DNA from: Macrosoma leucophasiata
Lineage: Eukaryota > Arthropoda > Insecta > Lepidoptera > Hedylidae
DNA length: 64,000 nucleotides
Reading direction: 5' to 3'
Assembly: GCA_036365455.1 (NCBI GenBank)
Contig: JAWQUS010000007.1
Span: 23,514,001-23,578,000, forward strand
Shown here: positions 11,766 through 23,814 of the stretch, in pieces
Position numbering within the stretch: the stretch's first letter is position 1
Layout: each line of letters begins with the position of its first letter
Notes under the pieces: model-generated
What the model was told of the DNA's origin: nothing
Database searches by the model: none
What the model saw: the letters and a program-made list of their open reading frames with translations, nothing else
Position numbers and translations under genes: made by a program

Positions 11766-12263
11766 ATTTTCTTGTTTAACTCAAATCTCAAACTGCATAC
11801 TTTTATTATTATTTATAACAAATACTCAAATTAGAAGTCTAAGGAAAAAGGTTCGATATGGTTATGAAAGAATTTTTGAAAACATATAATTACCCATACC
11901 CGCTAAGAACTTACATTGTAAAAAACGGGCTGGTAGTCCACACACAGTAATACTACTTCAACAAGTACTTACTATAATCAATGCTGAAAATATTCAGTTA
12001 TTCTTGCTGCCTTGCTAAACATTGTCTGAATTAAGCTTCTGCGAGAGTAGCAACGCATGTAACTAGAGTTGTTAAGAATGTGTTCAATTTATATCACAAT
12101 CTAATGGGAATACAATAGTGGCGAAAAATTTGTATAAATAAATAGTTATGTCATGGTGAATGTGCCACGAAGCGGACACTCGGCTAAAATTTCAAACAAA
12201 CGCATATTCTAGTTACCTACTACACAGACATCAATCATGAAGTGTTTTTACACGCACACACAC

Positions 12264-12440
12264 AGTTGCCTGCTCACAACCTCAGTGCACGATGCTGCCG
12301 GCATGGTACTCAAGGAATCTCTCCTTGAGTACCATGCCGGCAGCATCGTGCACTGAGGTTGTGAGCAAGAGAGGAAATGAAGCGGGCCGTCGAAGTGTCC
12401 ATACATGAATGTCATATTCTCTGCCTGTGCCTTCGGGTTC
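12264..12440. mobile_element. Dispersed repeat containing a perfect palindrome
   Basis: The flanks (GTCGAAGTGTCCATAC, ATTCTCTGCC) resemble a second copy at 45775-45915. The centre is an inverted duplication at 12271-12367. Confidence 0.55.
12271..12367. repeat. Perfect inverted repeat, 46-bp arms, 5-nt spacer
   Basis: Left arm 12271-12316, spacer ATCTC at 12317-12321, right arm 12322-12367. The arms are exactly complementary. The related element at 45775 has no such palindrome, so the inversion arose in this copy. Confidence 0.97.
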
Positions 12441-12480
12441 TCCGACGTCACTAGATACGACACCATCGCCAGTAACCTTC

Positions 12481-13061
12481 TAGCGAAGAAATCTAAAACG
12501 GCAGAGTTTGAAGTACCTACTCCCAGTTAATTACGAAACACAATATTTCTTTAATTAAAGAAGAGTACCTTACGTACAAAGTGTTCACAATAGGTACATT
12601 TTGGAGTTGATTACATGTAATTTTATAATGAATAATGCAAACGTATGTTAATTAATCTCAACATAATACTTTGCTTGCAATTACGAGTAGTTTTATTAGA
12701 AAACCATGGTCGCATTTTTCAGTGTGCATGTTGAAAGTGAATTACGAACGAAATGAATTCCATATTTCTTGCTACCTCCTTTTTCTTTTTTATTTATTAT
12801 TAGTCACTAGTCTGTATGTAGCCTTATTTTAAACTGAATCAATTAGTGTTGTATGTTCTAAGAGTTTCGTAAGCTACATTCATTTTTACGTCCTGATTTT
12901 TAAATCACATTAGTTGACGAAAAGCGACTAAAAACGGGAAGATGTCGCCGTTTTTAGTCACGTTTCGGAACAAAGTAGTTACTACTAAATCATGGAAGCT
13001 GAAAAACTACAGATATTAACATTATATTATTATCATATACTTATCGTAATATCATTTCGTT
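12481..13061. other. Intergenic, nothing recognised
   Basis: AT-rich; a short inverted pair around GTGACTAAAAACGG (12927-12965) is the only structure seen. Confidence 0.45.
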
Positions 13062-13437
13062 TTGCGGTGTATCACTCACCGATCGCGTTCGTAATGAAGA
13101 TGTAAGAAAGAGACTTTGTGTGAATGATAGTATCGGTGTAAAAATGAAAAAAGGCATGCTCCGATGGTTCGGGCATATAGAAAGAATGTCGAATGAGCGA
13201 ATGACTAAACAGATATACAATGCGAATGTGGATGGTTGCAGAGGCCCAGGAAGACCAAGGCTGACCTACCATGACCAAATAGGTCGAGTTCTGTCTGATG
13301 GTGGGGTCAAAAGTCTTAGGAATCGGCGTGCATGTATGAAGAGAATGATGAAGGTAGACGAGGCACGAGAGGTTTGTCAGAACCGGGATGTCTGGCGCTC
13401 TACACTCTCTGCCTACCCCGTTAGGGACCTGGCGTGA
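13062..13437 (+). pseudogene. LINE ORF2 3' end, 5'-truncated
   Basis: Encodes GMLRWFGHIERM, GPGRPRLTYHDQIGRVL and the terminal YPVRDLA-stop. It matches the C-terminus of the longer element at 55165-56615 almost base for base and lacks that copy's 4-nt deletion. A TACA microsatellite follows directly as 3' tail. No reverse-transcriptase core is present. Confidence 0.85.
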
Positions 13438-13466
13438 AGATACATACATACATACATACATACATT
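13438..13466 (+). repeat. (TACA)n microsatellite tail
   Basis: Tetranucleotide run directly after the LINE stop codon; the same tail type follows the copies at 17818 (inverted) and 56616. Confidence 0.9.
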
Positions 13467-13547
13467 TCGTTTTCTTTAGACTGTGATAATATTATATTAT
13501 ATCCAAAGTAGTACATACTTATTTCCTACTATAAATTTATTAATAAC

Positions 13548-13790
13548 TAGCGGCCCGCCCCGGCTTCGCCCGCGCTGCTCTGCTCCTATTAGTCATAGCG
13601 TAATGTAAGCTATCCTATCTCTCAAGTTGGATCGAACTGCACATAGTGTGCGAATTTTATTATAATCGGTTAAGTGGTTTAGGAGTCCATTGAGGACAAA
13701 CATTGTGACACGAGATTTATATATATTAAGATTATAAGTACAGTTCTTAATTGGAGTAAGAAAATACTTACCTACCTCACCTATCATATC
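13548..13790 (+). mobile_element. Dispersed repeat starting CTAGCGGCCCGCCCCGGCTT
   Basis: This matches the common lepidopteran repeat whose end reads CTAG(C/T)-GCCCGC-GGCTTCGCC. It contains the usual GATCGAACTGC and TAATCGGTTAAGTGGTTTAG segments and has no coding capacity. Related ends occur at 49930-50125, 52575-52790, 59795-60075 and 63586-63745. Confidence 0.6.
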
Positions 13791-15539
13791 ACATCATAGC
13801 CGTGTTCCAGTGCACCATCCGCCAATGGACACCAAAACGCACGTGGTTTATTACTTACATTTGGTAAAGATCAACATTTTTTGACTATCTTTTCCTAATT
13901 TCTTTGTTTTTTCGAAACATAAAATCCGACCGAAATAAAAAATATTTGAAATCTAAAATTAAAAGGGATAATAGTATTTATGACCTAATAAAGTCAACCA
14001 CACACTAGAGTGAAATTTGAACCACTGTGAAAGTTTTTAAAATTACTAAATTGCGATCTATCCAACAGTAATAAAATCTCAAAAGAAGTCCCTCGCGCCT
14101 CTTTCTAATGTTTATCGGACATAACAACGCATTAGACGATCCGATCCATCAAAGCCTCGTTAACACGTTGAGTTTTTTTTTCACTAGTGATGGGCGGTTT
14201 TATCGATTGTCGGTAGTAATTGGTGAGGGAGTAGTCGATGTTATACACGATGTTCGGTGCGAGCTAATTATTTTCGTGTTGGTTAGAGATGCTATCCTTT
14301 ATCGATAACAAAGAGACGTGAGTGAAACTATTTGTTCGTCGGCTCAATGAGAGTGCATTTAAATGGACGGGTGAAAGAACTTTCTGATCTTAATGAAATT
14401 TTAATTTTGAATGTTTATAATTTTGTATTCTGACAATTTTTCTTCACTGACAGGATATTTTTTCATGTAGGTATCATAATTTAGTAAGTGGGTATTTTGC
14501 AGATACATACTTATTGGTTTATTTGTTATATTTGTTATAGTCGATGTTATTACACATATATTTTAATCTAAAGTGATACACGTAAATTTAAGTCGTATAA
14601 ATAGTTTTTAATTACCAATTATTTCCTAATCTTTATTGATTACAAAGAAGTCTTCCTGTGTTGTTATTGCACTTCCATTACATTAGTGCAAATAACTAAT
14701 ATCTATTTAAAAAAAGTCCACCCTACACAAAAGTTTATTAACTTATTTTCCCAATATCTGATGATCAGTTTACTATTAAAACTGCAAAAACATGAGCGGA
14801 AGCTTGCAATGTATGAGATGTTATTGATATCAGCAAAATCTATAATTATCTGAGCATTTTGCATTTTTATTGGGGCGAGTCCGTTACGCGTTGTGCCGTG
14901 GCTGGATGCAGATCTTAATTTTTGACACATCTTGTTTTATAATTTGTTACACGCTAAAAAAATACTTATTTATTAATGGTTTATGTCCCTAATTTTACAT
15001 TTACAAATTAAGTATAGATCAAGTAAATCAAGTATAGAGAAGTAAAGAAAGGTATCGATATTTTCCGATTTTTGAAATAAATGTTAATATAAATATCGGA
15101 AAATATCAGTACCGAACTTTTTTCATGAATTTTTTAAAAATATTACCTTAATTTAAGAATACGCGACTGCAAGTAGGTATACTCGTTCGCACAAAAAGTA
15201 AAGATAATTTCTAGTCATCAGTATCTCAAAATTGTTATGATCAACCCCAAAAATATTACACTTCTAAAAATCATGCTCATTTGAAATGTCTTCAAAATCG
15301 GTTGAACCATCTTTCGAAGATGATTTTAGAGAAAATAACACGAAGGTGAATTTGAAAATGGGATGGTCCTATATAAATTCAAGCTATTCTGTAATATTTC
15401 AATACAAATATAAAAACCTCAGTGATATTTTTATTTATTTATGAAAGAACTGATTGACTAGATAGAATCTTCACTATTCCTCTGCCTGCGCGCATCCCAT
15501 TGTCCCAGCTCAATTTTTCTTCACTTTATCGTCATAACA
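13791..15539. other. AT-rich intergenic sequence
   Basis: No gene, RNA or clear repeat recognised. Confidence 0.45.
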
Positions 15540-15850
15540 TCACTCGCAGAAAATGACTATCCGCCGCATCTATTTCGCAGAATGTCGCAAAATCCGCAAA
15601 GCGAATCACGCATTTCACGCACGTGAATATCGCGCGGCGAACGCTACAAAGGCGCGTTATCGCCGCTCTCGCAATCGACGTATTAATATTCGATCTAAAG
15701 GCCTTTCGATGGTCCCGATTCGTATAATTAAAATCGTGATCGATCCGATTGGACAACGGATTCCGTCACGTCGTGCGTCATAAGCGCCCGCCCACTTTTG
15801 ACGCCTCCAGCGCTGCGTATACGCAGTGCAATATCGAGATCGTCGGCGAA
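15540..15850. promoter_or_regulatory. CpG-rich single-copy block, possible regulatory element
   Basis: CpG density rises sharply against the surroundings. A 76-codon plus-strand frame here is rich in Arg and Ile with no family resemblance, so I do not call it coding. A conserved non-coding element upstream of u-shaped is one guess. Confidence 0.2.
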
Positions 15851-16004
15851 CTATCGCTACAAATCGTTTTTTTTTTTCGAATTGCCGAAAGACCTTAAGT
15901 CTAACCGTGCTTGAGAGGCGCTTAGCTCCTGTGGTTGCGTCGCTTGGATTTGCTTAAGGCTGCGCTGGAGCGCCCCTTGTGTAGGAAAATGACGGCTGAG
16001 TCTA

Positions 16005-16115
16005 AGGGCGAGATTCACAGACCGCACTGCGACTTTAGAAATGTATGGGTTTTGACAGTTCGAAGCGTACTTTGCTCGAAAGTAAAGTCGTAGTGCGGTC
16101 TGTGAATCTCGCCCT
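16005..16115. mobile_element. Short foldback MITE with 33-bp inverted ends
   Basis: Termini GGGCGAGATTCACAGACCGC and its complement bound a 111-bp element flanked by TAA on both sides. Arms run to about 33 bp with one mismatch. A partial relative begins at 21661 (AGCGAGATTCACAG). The TAA duplication suggests a PIF/Harbinger-like type. Confidence 0.85.
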
Positions 16116-16459
16116 AAAAGCACCCCCTGCGAGGTACGGGCTTACTACCATAGATTATACATACACACACTTACTTCTGCCCAAGACGTCGTCCAGGTGG
16201 GTGATCCGGTCATCGGTCCGGACTGGTATACTGCAGAATGTGTACTGATCGTGAGAAACAGGATCTCGACTCGATGTGAAGTGTCTGGGTCATTGTTTAC
16301 TGTATTTGGGGTCCTATTAGGCAACGGAGGCTTATTGATGGTAAACTCGTTGGCCGGGCCCGCCAAGTAGGTACCTAGGAGGAGCTTTTAAGCACATTTT
16401 TCAAAGGAAGCAGGCGCTTCTTGTGGTGATAGTTATGGATGTGGACGTTCGCTTTTACG

Positions 16460-16800
16460 ACTTACTAAATTCGTATAGATTATTAATCAGCGGTGCGGTG
16501 TTATGAGATCGCATGTGTTTTTACTGAAACGGGTCGCGGGTCGCGGGGGCACTCGTGAACCAGCGCCGCGTATCGTCGCGTTTTGCATAGATTTTAAAAA
16601 CGCGATAGTGATGCAAATGTCCCGGCTGCCGTGTTTACTTGTTTCTGAGTTACGGCGCGCCCGGGTAATAGAGCCAGGCCTATCAGAATTAGAGTTGAGA
16701 AGTTAAAAACGCGTTTTTGCACGTTTCTGCGATTCCTGGATGTGTAGTGTGTTTGAGGAAATTGCGCTTGCGTGCGATGTATCGGCCCGAGCCTTGACAT
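16460..16800. other. CpG-rich single-copy stretch
   Basis: G/C- and CpG-richer than its neighbours. Short frames exist on both strands but overlap and carry no domain. Function unknown. Confidence 0.3.
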
Positions 16801-17817
16801 TTTGATTTTTATAATGTTTCATGTTGAATAATTGCTCGAATCATCTAGATCGGACTGAGCTGAATTAATTTTTTATATGCATTTTGCGATAAGATGATGG
16901 CGAGACCGAGATAAAATGTTATTCAAATCAGTTTAAATGTTAAAGTAGGCACGCGACCTAACAAAATAAGAATATTATACAGTATTATTCCACATTTGAT
17001 ATAATTGTAGCCAATTTAAAGTGCTAATGTTTTTTAAATGTTTATTAGTTTAAGTATTAAAATTATCCAAGGCAGAGAATATGTTAATAATACTACGTAT
17101 ACAAGGTGAGATTGGTACATTGTGTGAATAAATAGTCAATTTTTCTCATTCAATCCCTTTTATCTAGTAAAAGTAAAACATTTAGATACACTTGGATGGC
17201 ACATAAGTCACGCAGAGCGCACAACATTGAAGGTTTCAGAAAAAAGCTTCACGCGAACGAAGTCGGGGCAATAACTGTATTTTATCAGTAGAATCTACCA
17301 GGGCGTTATAAAATTATTAGAGTTGCACACGAAATCGCAACAAGCATTGTGTCACAATGCTTTTTTCACGAGGCGTGGTTTTGCGCGGTCACAGGTTAAT
17401 TACTCCACGCTAATCATGCGAACCTGGTACAATTTTGTAATGATTGAGCTGTTACATGCCAAGGAAGGGTTTGAAAGGAGATGTTGCAAAAATGTATGGA
17501 CCTCCGGCCATGTATTGTACACAATATCATTAAACAGGCAAAATCAATATAAAAACTTTTTTACTGCATATTTTCACTTCTTTAGCTTTGTTTGCAGTTA
17601 CAAAACATAATTTGCACTTAGAATTGCAACTCAAAACTAACATGGCGAATATGGCAAGCGATGTCATTGTGATTTTCGTTTTTTAAATTGTATTTTGATT
17701 ATAGAACTTGGAGAAAAAAGCAATATTTTCTAAATACTATCAAAATCGATTGATCCCAAGTGTCGGCTGTATCGCCGCCATGTTTAACATAGTTGAAAAT
17801 GATAAAATCGTTTGAAT
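16801..17817. other. AT-rich intergenic sequence
   Basis: Only a short trace of a dispersed repeat (GCGAACGAAGTCGGGGCA near 17255) is visible. Confidence 0.45.
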
Positions 17818-18311
17818 TAATGTATGTATGTATGTATCTTCACGCCAGGTCCCTAACGGGGTAGGCAGAGAGTGTAGAGCGCCAGACATCCCGGTTCTGA
17901 CAAACCTCTCGTGCCTCGTCTACCTTCATCATTCTCTTCATACATGCACGCCGATTCCTAAGACTTTTGACCCCACCATCAGACAGAACTCGACCTATTT
18001 GGTCATGGTAGGTCAGCCTTGGTCTTCCTGGGCCTCTGCAACCATCCACATTCGCATTGTATATCTGTTTAGTCATTCGCTCATTCGACATTCTTTCTAT
18101 ATGCCCGAACCATCGGAGCATGCCTTTTTTCATTTTTACACCGATACTATCATTCACACAAAGTCTCTTTCTTACATCTTCATTACGAACACGATCGGTG
18201 AGTGATACACCGCAGATCTTGCGCAAAGATCTCATCTCGACCGCGTTCAACTTACTTTCATGCTCTTTCCTGCATACCCAGCTCTCGCTTCCATATAAAA
18301 GCGTTGGAGTT
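17818..18311 (-). pseudogene. LINE ORF2 3' end, inverted copy
   Basis: The minus strand encodes MNAVEMRSLRKICGV followed by the same C-terminal block as 13062-13437, ending YPVRDLA-stop at 17840. A (TATG)n run at 17818-17838 is its 3' tail in this orientation. It begins slightly further upstream in the ORF (GSESWVCRKEHESKL region) than the 13062 copy. Confidence 0.85.
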
Positions 18312-18519
18312 TGAATTAAATATGGTTGTAACTCTAAAATATATTCTTGAATAAATTAATTGTATTTTTTCGGATGCTTCTTTAATTTACCCATTTTTTG
18401 AGGACGTGTACGAACCAGGGCCGAGCCGCAACATCTCTTTTTGATACAATACATTCATGCAGATGTAGAGCGCTATGCTATGTGATTAAGTATTATTCCA
18501 ATCAGACAATCAGATATAG

Positions 18520-18682
18520 AGCAACACGGGCCACCGGCCGCCGAAAATAAGAAAGGTCTGAGGGGTGGCAACGCACCTGCATTTTAACCTCTGGTCTTTG
18601 TGTAAGTGTCTATAGGCTGCAGTCATCACTTAACATCAATGTGAGCTGCATGGTTGTTTGCCAACTCCCTTACATAAAATAA
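18520..18682 (+). mobile_element. Family I end plus family A 3' half
   Basis: AGAGCAACACGGGCCACCGG matches the left end of the element at 20777. It is followed by the family A tail (GGTCTTTGTGTAAGTGTC, TATAGGCTGCAGTC). Confidence 0.5.
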
Positions 18683-19037
18683 TAGCGTAGGCACACCCCC
18701 CGTAATAAAACATTGGAATTGTTAAACTATTTTTCATACTCGCGTTACTTACGACTTATTAATCACTTGGTCCACAACATACAATACATATTTCACTTGA
18801 CTTTATCGCGAACATCTGGAGAGCTGAGTATTTCTAAAAACATACGCAATTTATGCGGAACCATTAACGAAAACTGTTTAATTTCCTCGCGTGTTATCGC
18901 TCGATCTCACACGTGGAGCCTGCCGATTTTTACTGTATTCATTATAAGTATTTAATGTACGCACTATTGTTACATGGATGTGTGAAGTTGGCGGATGTGG
19001 CAATGCGAATACAATATTTTATAAGACTATCTTATGA

Positions 19038-19400
19038 GTTTTGGCGGGAACCTTGAAAGAGGCGTGTGGTGCCCTTATTTTATTTTAATTTCTTGGTGTA
19101 TTTTTAAGTTATATTAAATAAAGTTGGTGGCATTTTGTTTGATATAGGCTTATTACAGTGCCCGTGAATAGTGAAATACAATAATAGTGCGAAAACACGT
19201 CCTTTCGGGTTGCCTCCAAAACTTCATTGTAAATGGTTCTGGTAAAGTAGCCATCGCTTTACTCGAATTACTGACTGTAACTGACTGATGGACTGATAAA
19301 TTGACTGACTGACTCGGACTTTTACGCTGCTTAATACGAATACGAAATATTGTTTTACTTGACACTGTCAATATGCGTAATAGCGATGCCATAATATAAT
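19038..19400 (+). mobile_element. Family G repeat
   Basis: Starts TTTTGGCGGGAACC, passes GATTACAGTGCCCGTG-like and GACTGACTGACT segments, and ends GCGATGCCATAATA. Near-identical copies lie at 22029-22378 and 22438-22820. Short frames are shared but show no domain. Confidence 0.75.
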
Positions 19401-19502
19401 TTAAAAAAAAGACTATCATAAAATATGGATGGTGGAGATTGTAAAAAAATAGTTTGTATTAAATATTTTCTTAGAATTATTTACCTATATTGATTTACAC
19501 AG

Positions 19503-19628
19503 ATATGTATGTATGTGGGTATCTTCACTCCAAGTCCCTTACGGGGTTGGCAGAGAATGTGGAGCGCCAGATATCCTGGTCCTTACACACATCCCTCCAC
19601 GTCCACTTCGTCAGGTCCCGACCGCGAC
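19503..19628 (-). pseudogene. Diverged LINE 3' end
   Basis: Reverse complement reads like the 3' end of the 55165 LINE family (TGGCGCTCCACATTCTCTGC, then AGGGACTTGGAGTGAAGATA and a CATA-repeat tail), but diverged. The coding frame is short. Confidence 0.6.
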
Positions 19629-19771
19629 GACTAAGCCTGGTTTGCACCACGATATTCGTTAAAGTTATAATACCATTTTGCATCCTTCTCTAACTTTAAC
19701 AGATTTCCGAAAGAGGTGAAATTTTAACAATAACCTTTAACTTTAACAAACATCTGGTGCAACCCAGCTAA
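19629..19771. mobile_element. Family E MITE
   Basis: GCCTGGTTTGCACC at the left and GGTGCAACCCAGC at the right, flanked by TAA, with inner complementary segments. Confidence 0.75.
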
Positions 19772-20541
19772 GTATTTTTCATCTTAATTTACATATCTTT
19801 TTAACTATTTTTCTTTATAAGTTATAGATACCTGAATAACTCGATTTAAGCACCGCCAACAAAAATTTTTAACTACCAATGGTTGACTGGCAGAGAGCGC
19901 TTTAAGCGTTAAGTCCGTAATTTATACCGATGTTTTATTGATGCAATAAAGAATAAATAAATAAATAGATACCTAGGTACATGCGTAGTATATACCTATG
20001 TATCCCCTACCTACCTACGTATGTAGGGGATACTACAATTGTCTTGTCACTACAATTGCTTATTATTAAATGGATCATTAGTTTAATTTAAAGTTTGAAT
20101 CACAGATAAGTCTCAATACCTTTGTTGAGTGAACACCTATCCCAAACATTTCGAAACTGTTCAACAAAAAATAAACCAGTAGTGGTCTACTACCATTGAG
20201 GTACCCAGACAATTTTTAATGAATAAATCTCACAATACGTAACCCAGTCATATTTTTTCTACATTGCCACAAATTACATATGGCACCTTATGAATATTAA
20301 CTCGTTTACTACATCAATCATATGTAGAGATTTTACTATAAGATTGGCAACTACTCGTTTGTTAAGAAAGGGTTCCGTTCTAGCTTGACAGGAAAGTAGG
20401 ACCTTGATGACGTATGATGTTGATAAATTAAAAAATAATAGACTATTTCACTTTAGTACTGTGTGTATCAATCATTGAAATGAAGGCTGCAAGATCTGCG
20501 AATCGTCGTACATATTTACATAATCAATTAAAACACTTATT
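19772..20541. other. AT-rich intergenic sequence
   Basis: Contains a small inverted pair around GTATCCCCTAC/GTAGGGGATAC (20000-20032); otherwise nothing recognised. Confidence 0.45.
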
Positions 20542-20645
20542 ATATCGCACCTTTAGAATTGAAGTGGCATATCTCAAAAAATAAGAAAAGTTACTTTTAT
20601 ACATCAAACGACGTAAAAACATGTAATCTATAAAATTATTAATAA
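20542..20645 (+). mobile_element. Family F MITE, half copy
   Basis: Matches the left half of the complete element at 38514-38713 (TATCGCACCTTTAGAATTG, then CATCAAACGACG). Confidence 0.7.
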
Positions 20646-20776
20646 TTTACTTTTATACTTTTTCCTTCCACGTTTCACGTATTCGCAGGTATTCGCGAGC
20701 TTCATACATTGTAGAAATTGTTTTTGCGTATTTTCTCGCGTTCGAGTACACAATACTCCAATCGATTATCATTAGT

Positions 20777-21075
20777 CATAGAGCAACGCGGCCCACCGGT
20801 CGCGGCGGACCGGAGGGGAGTAGCCATAGCGTGTATTACCGATGCAAAACAGTCTGTCATTTTTTGCGGATGGAAATGCGTGCGACTCACTCGCACACTA
20901 CAAAAATCGTCTATTACTATGAAACTCACACCTTGACTTTAACAAAATACGGAAACAATTTTACGCACACATTTAAACATCTAGGCGACATGTATAGGCC
21001 CATTTGGGCTTGTACTTTGACAGAGGGGAAAGCCTGCATATGGCTACTCCCCTCCGGTGTTGCTCTGTGTCATCA
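20777..21075. mobile_element. Family I element with inverted ends
   Basis: Left AGAGCAAC..CCGGAGGGGAGTAGCCAT and right ATGGCTACTCCCCTCCGG..GTTGCTCTG are complementary. The interior of about 240 bp is non-coding. A solo left end is at 18520. Confidence 0.7.
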
Positions 21076-21660
21076 GTGTGTGTTGGACGAAATAAGTTTG
21101 AAAACCTTTGAGTTAGACATTATTACCCAAAGGTAATCGTCAGTATAGAACAATACACCCATACACGGTTATATATTAGTTCACTGCGTGTTATCGTGTC
21201 CGTGAAGCAAGACGTACGATTTATGTCGCGGGTCGCAGGATGCGCCTATCTACTCACCTACTGATGTTTTTGCGGCCTCCGCTGCATATAATATGCGGAC
21301 TCGTGTCATACTTACCAGATAACACTGCATTTAAATCTGAACATTCTGAACTAGGAACTAACCCACCTGTTTTCCACGGAAGACTCCTGTTTTATTTATT
21401 TAGTGCACAAATGAAACACAAAAGACCGCTACAGTAGCATTAAGTTCGTCTTTTGTAACTAGAATTGCTACTAAAAGTCATTATCTTTCATTATACTTTG
21501 GGTAATATAGGTAAGAACTGTTTGTGTCAAAGCTTTTCTTTTTATTATTTTTTTTTCATCGAGTTATGTGAGTCCCGCGAGTCCATCGAGTGTCGTCAGT
21601 AAAACTCTACCACCAGGCTATTTACTCAATTTAGGTACTTGTCAATCTCTTTCTTTCTTA

Positions 21661-22020
21661 AGAGCGAGATTCACAGGACTTTACTTTGACTTGGGGTCGA
21701 ACTTTCAGCGCTTATTTTGTTTGACAAACGTGTAAAACTGTCACCTAAATAAATCCTAATATTAATAAAAATACATGACAATTTTTTTTTTAAACTTTTT
21801 TCTGATAACTGTCATGACTTGGCCTATCATTTTATTGGTTTTCGGTTTATCGTTGATTTCTGGGACTCGCTGTATATCACAGAGACCATAACAGGTTTGA
21901 GAGGTAGCAACGCATCTGCATTTGTGCAGATCTCTATAGTGTACCTACAGTCATCATTTAACCTCCACGCATACTTGTTTACCACCTTCGATATTAAAAA
22001 ATCTATGCTTACAACTCTAG
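21661..22020 (+). mobile_element. MITE end and degenerate family A copy
   Basis: AGCGAGATTCACAG at 21663 is one end of the 16005-type MITE. 21870-22005 is a degraded plus-oriented family A tail. Confidence 0.45.
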
Positions 22021-22028
22021 ATTTTGGG

Positions 22029-22820
22029 GTTTTGGCGGGAACTTTGAAAGAGGCGTGTGGTGCTCTTATTTCATTTTCTTGGTGTATTTTAAAGTTATAC
22101 TGAATAAAGTTGGCGGCATTTTGTTTGATATAGGTTTATTAGTGCCCGTGTATAGTGAAATAGAATTATAGTGCGAAAACACGTCATTTCGGGTTGCCTC
22201 TAAAACTTAATTGTAAACTTTCTGATAAAGTAGCCATCGCTTTACTTGAATTACTGACTGCGACTGACTGACAGACTGATAAATTGACCGACTGACTCTG
22301 ACTTTTACGCTGCTTATTACGAATACGAAATATCGTTTTACTTGACACTGGCAATATGCGTAATAGCGGTGCCATAATATTATATAAAAAAAAACTAGAT
22401 TTTTATCATCGTTCTGCTTAATGCAATCATCATCACGAGGTTTTGGCGGGAACCTTGAAAGAGGCGTATGGTGCACTTATTTTATTTCATTTTCTTGGTG
22501 TATTTTTAAGTTATATTGAATAAAGTTGGTGGCATTTTGTTTGATATAGGTTTATTACAGTGCCCGTGTATAGTGAAATAGAATAACAGTGCGAAAACAC
22601 GACCTTTCAGGTTGCCTCCAAAACTTCATTGTTAATGTTCTGGTAAAGTAGCCATCACTTTACTCGACTTAACTTGACTGTAACTCACTTGACTGACATA
22701 TTATACTTGATAACTTATATACTTGATACTTACTTATACTAACTTTGACGCTGCTTAAATAAATACGAAATATCGTTTTACTTGACACTGGCAATATGCG
22801 TAATAGCGATGCCATAATAA
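22029..22820 (+). repeat. Two family G copies in tandem
   Basis: 22029-22378 and 22438-22820 are the same repeat in the same orientation, separated by about 60 bp; both keep the GCGATGCCATAATA end. Confidence 0.8.
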
Positions 22821-23814
22821 CAAAAAAAAAAAAATCATCATCACTCCTTTTGATGTTTCCTATTTTTATAACATCATAAACGAAGCATTTTTGCACTTAC
22901 CTAACTAGACTCGACTTTAACCCAAGCTTAGTCAGTATCGAAGCATTTCTACAAATGGTCGTCAGCGATAGCAGGAATCCGCGATATGTTAATGTCCGTC
23001 GATCGTGACACACGACGTAGACTACGGACACTTCGAGAGATTACAAAGTATGATACGTTTTTTTTAGCGCTGGCAACATCTGCCTGTGACGTTCCGTTGC
23101 GCACTGTGATTGTTCCGTTGTGTATTTTGCTTATTTTTCGAATCTCGCCTGTTTCATTGGGTGGTCTTTCATAGAAAATATTGTTATAAATCATAGTGAT
23201 AATATGAGATAAGCTATTTATAAATATGATACTGTTTGCGATCAAAAGACATGTAATGTAATGCTTCTTTTATTTTTTTTTGTTATGAACTCTTATTTAC
23301 TTTACCGTGTTAAGGTTAATAAGTTATTTATATTGAAAATAGCATAACTAAGATTTTTAAGTATTTAGGTATTTACAATTATTCTTAAAACTGAAGAGTT
23401 TGTGTACCTCTATACTCTTGCTAATATAAAATTGCAGCCTGATATAAAAATTTGAATTTGTCTTCACATAATTTAAGGAACGCAACAGATATCATGAGGT
23501 ACAACTACATAGATAGGTATTTAGAAGCATTTATAGATGGTTTTCATTCAATTCACTTAAATGCACATCGACAATGGTTAAACGACCAAAATAAAATGTA
23601 AACCTTTGTAACCAAACATCTTTACAACATCACCATTCTCTCGCTCCTATTAAACACCTTACGATATTGTCACGGATAAGCTCTCGACGTATATGATAGA
23701 TTAATAAAACCAACTTACACAACACATATAAATAAATCAAGATGCCAGATAATCTATGTCGACTTTGTCACTCAACCTTTTGTCCGTTTGTTTTTTTTTA
23801 ATATAATTTTTTTG
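22821..23814. other. Intergenic, nothing recognised
   Basis: AT-rich; a small CpG-richer patch at 22960-23170 has no recognisable coding content. Confidence 0.45.

Noticed and set aside
13072..13461. 129-codon minus-strand frame
   Set aside because: It is the antisense of a LINE 3' end; the same applies to 17828-18205 (+) and 55788-56639 (-).
15553..15783. 76-codon basic protein
   Set aside because: Overlapping frames on both strands and composition explained by CpG-rich DNA; no motif.
19153..19419. 88-codon frame with MASLLRIL, repeated at 22184 and 22669
   Set aside because: Shared only because family G is repeated; frames decay differently in each copy and show no domain.
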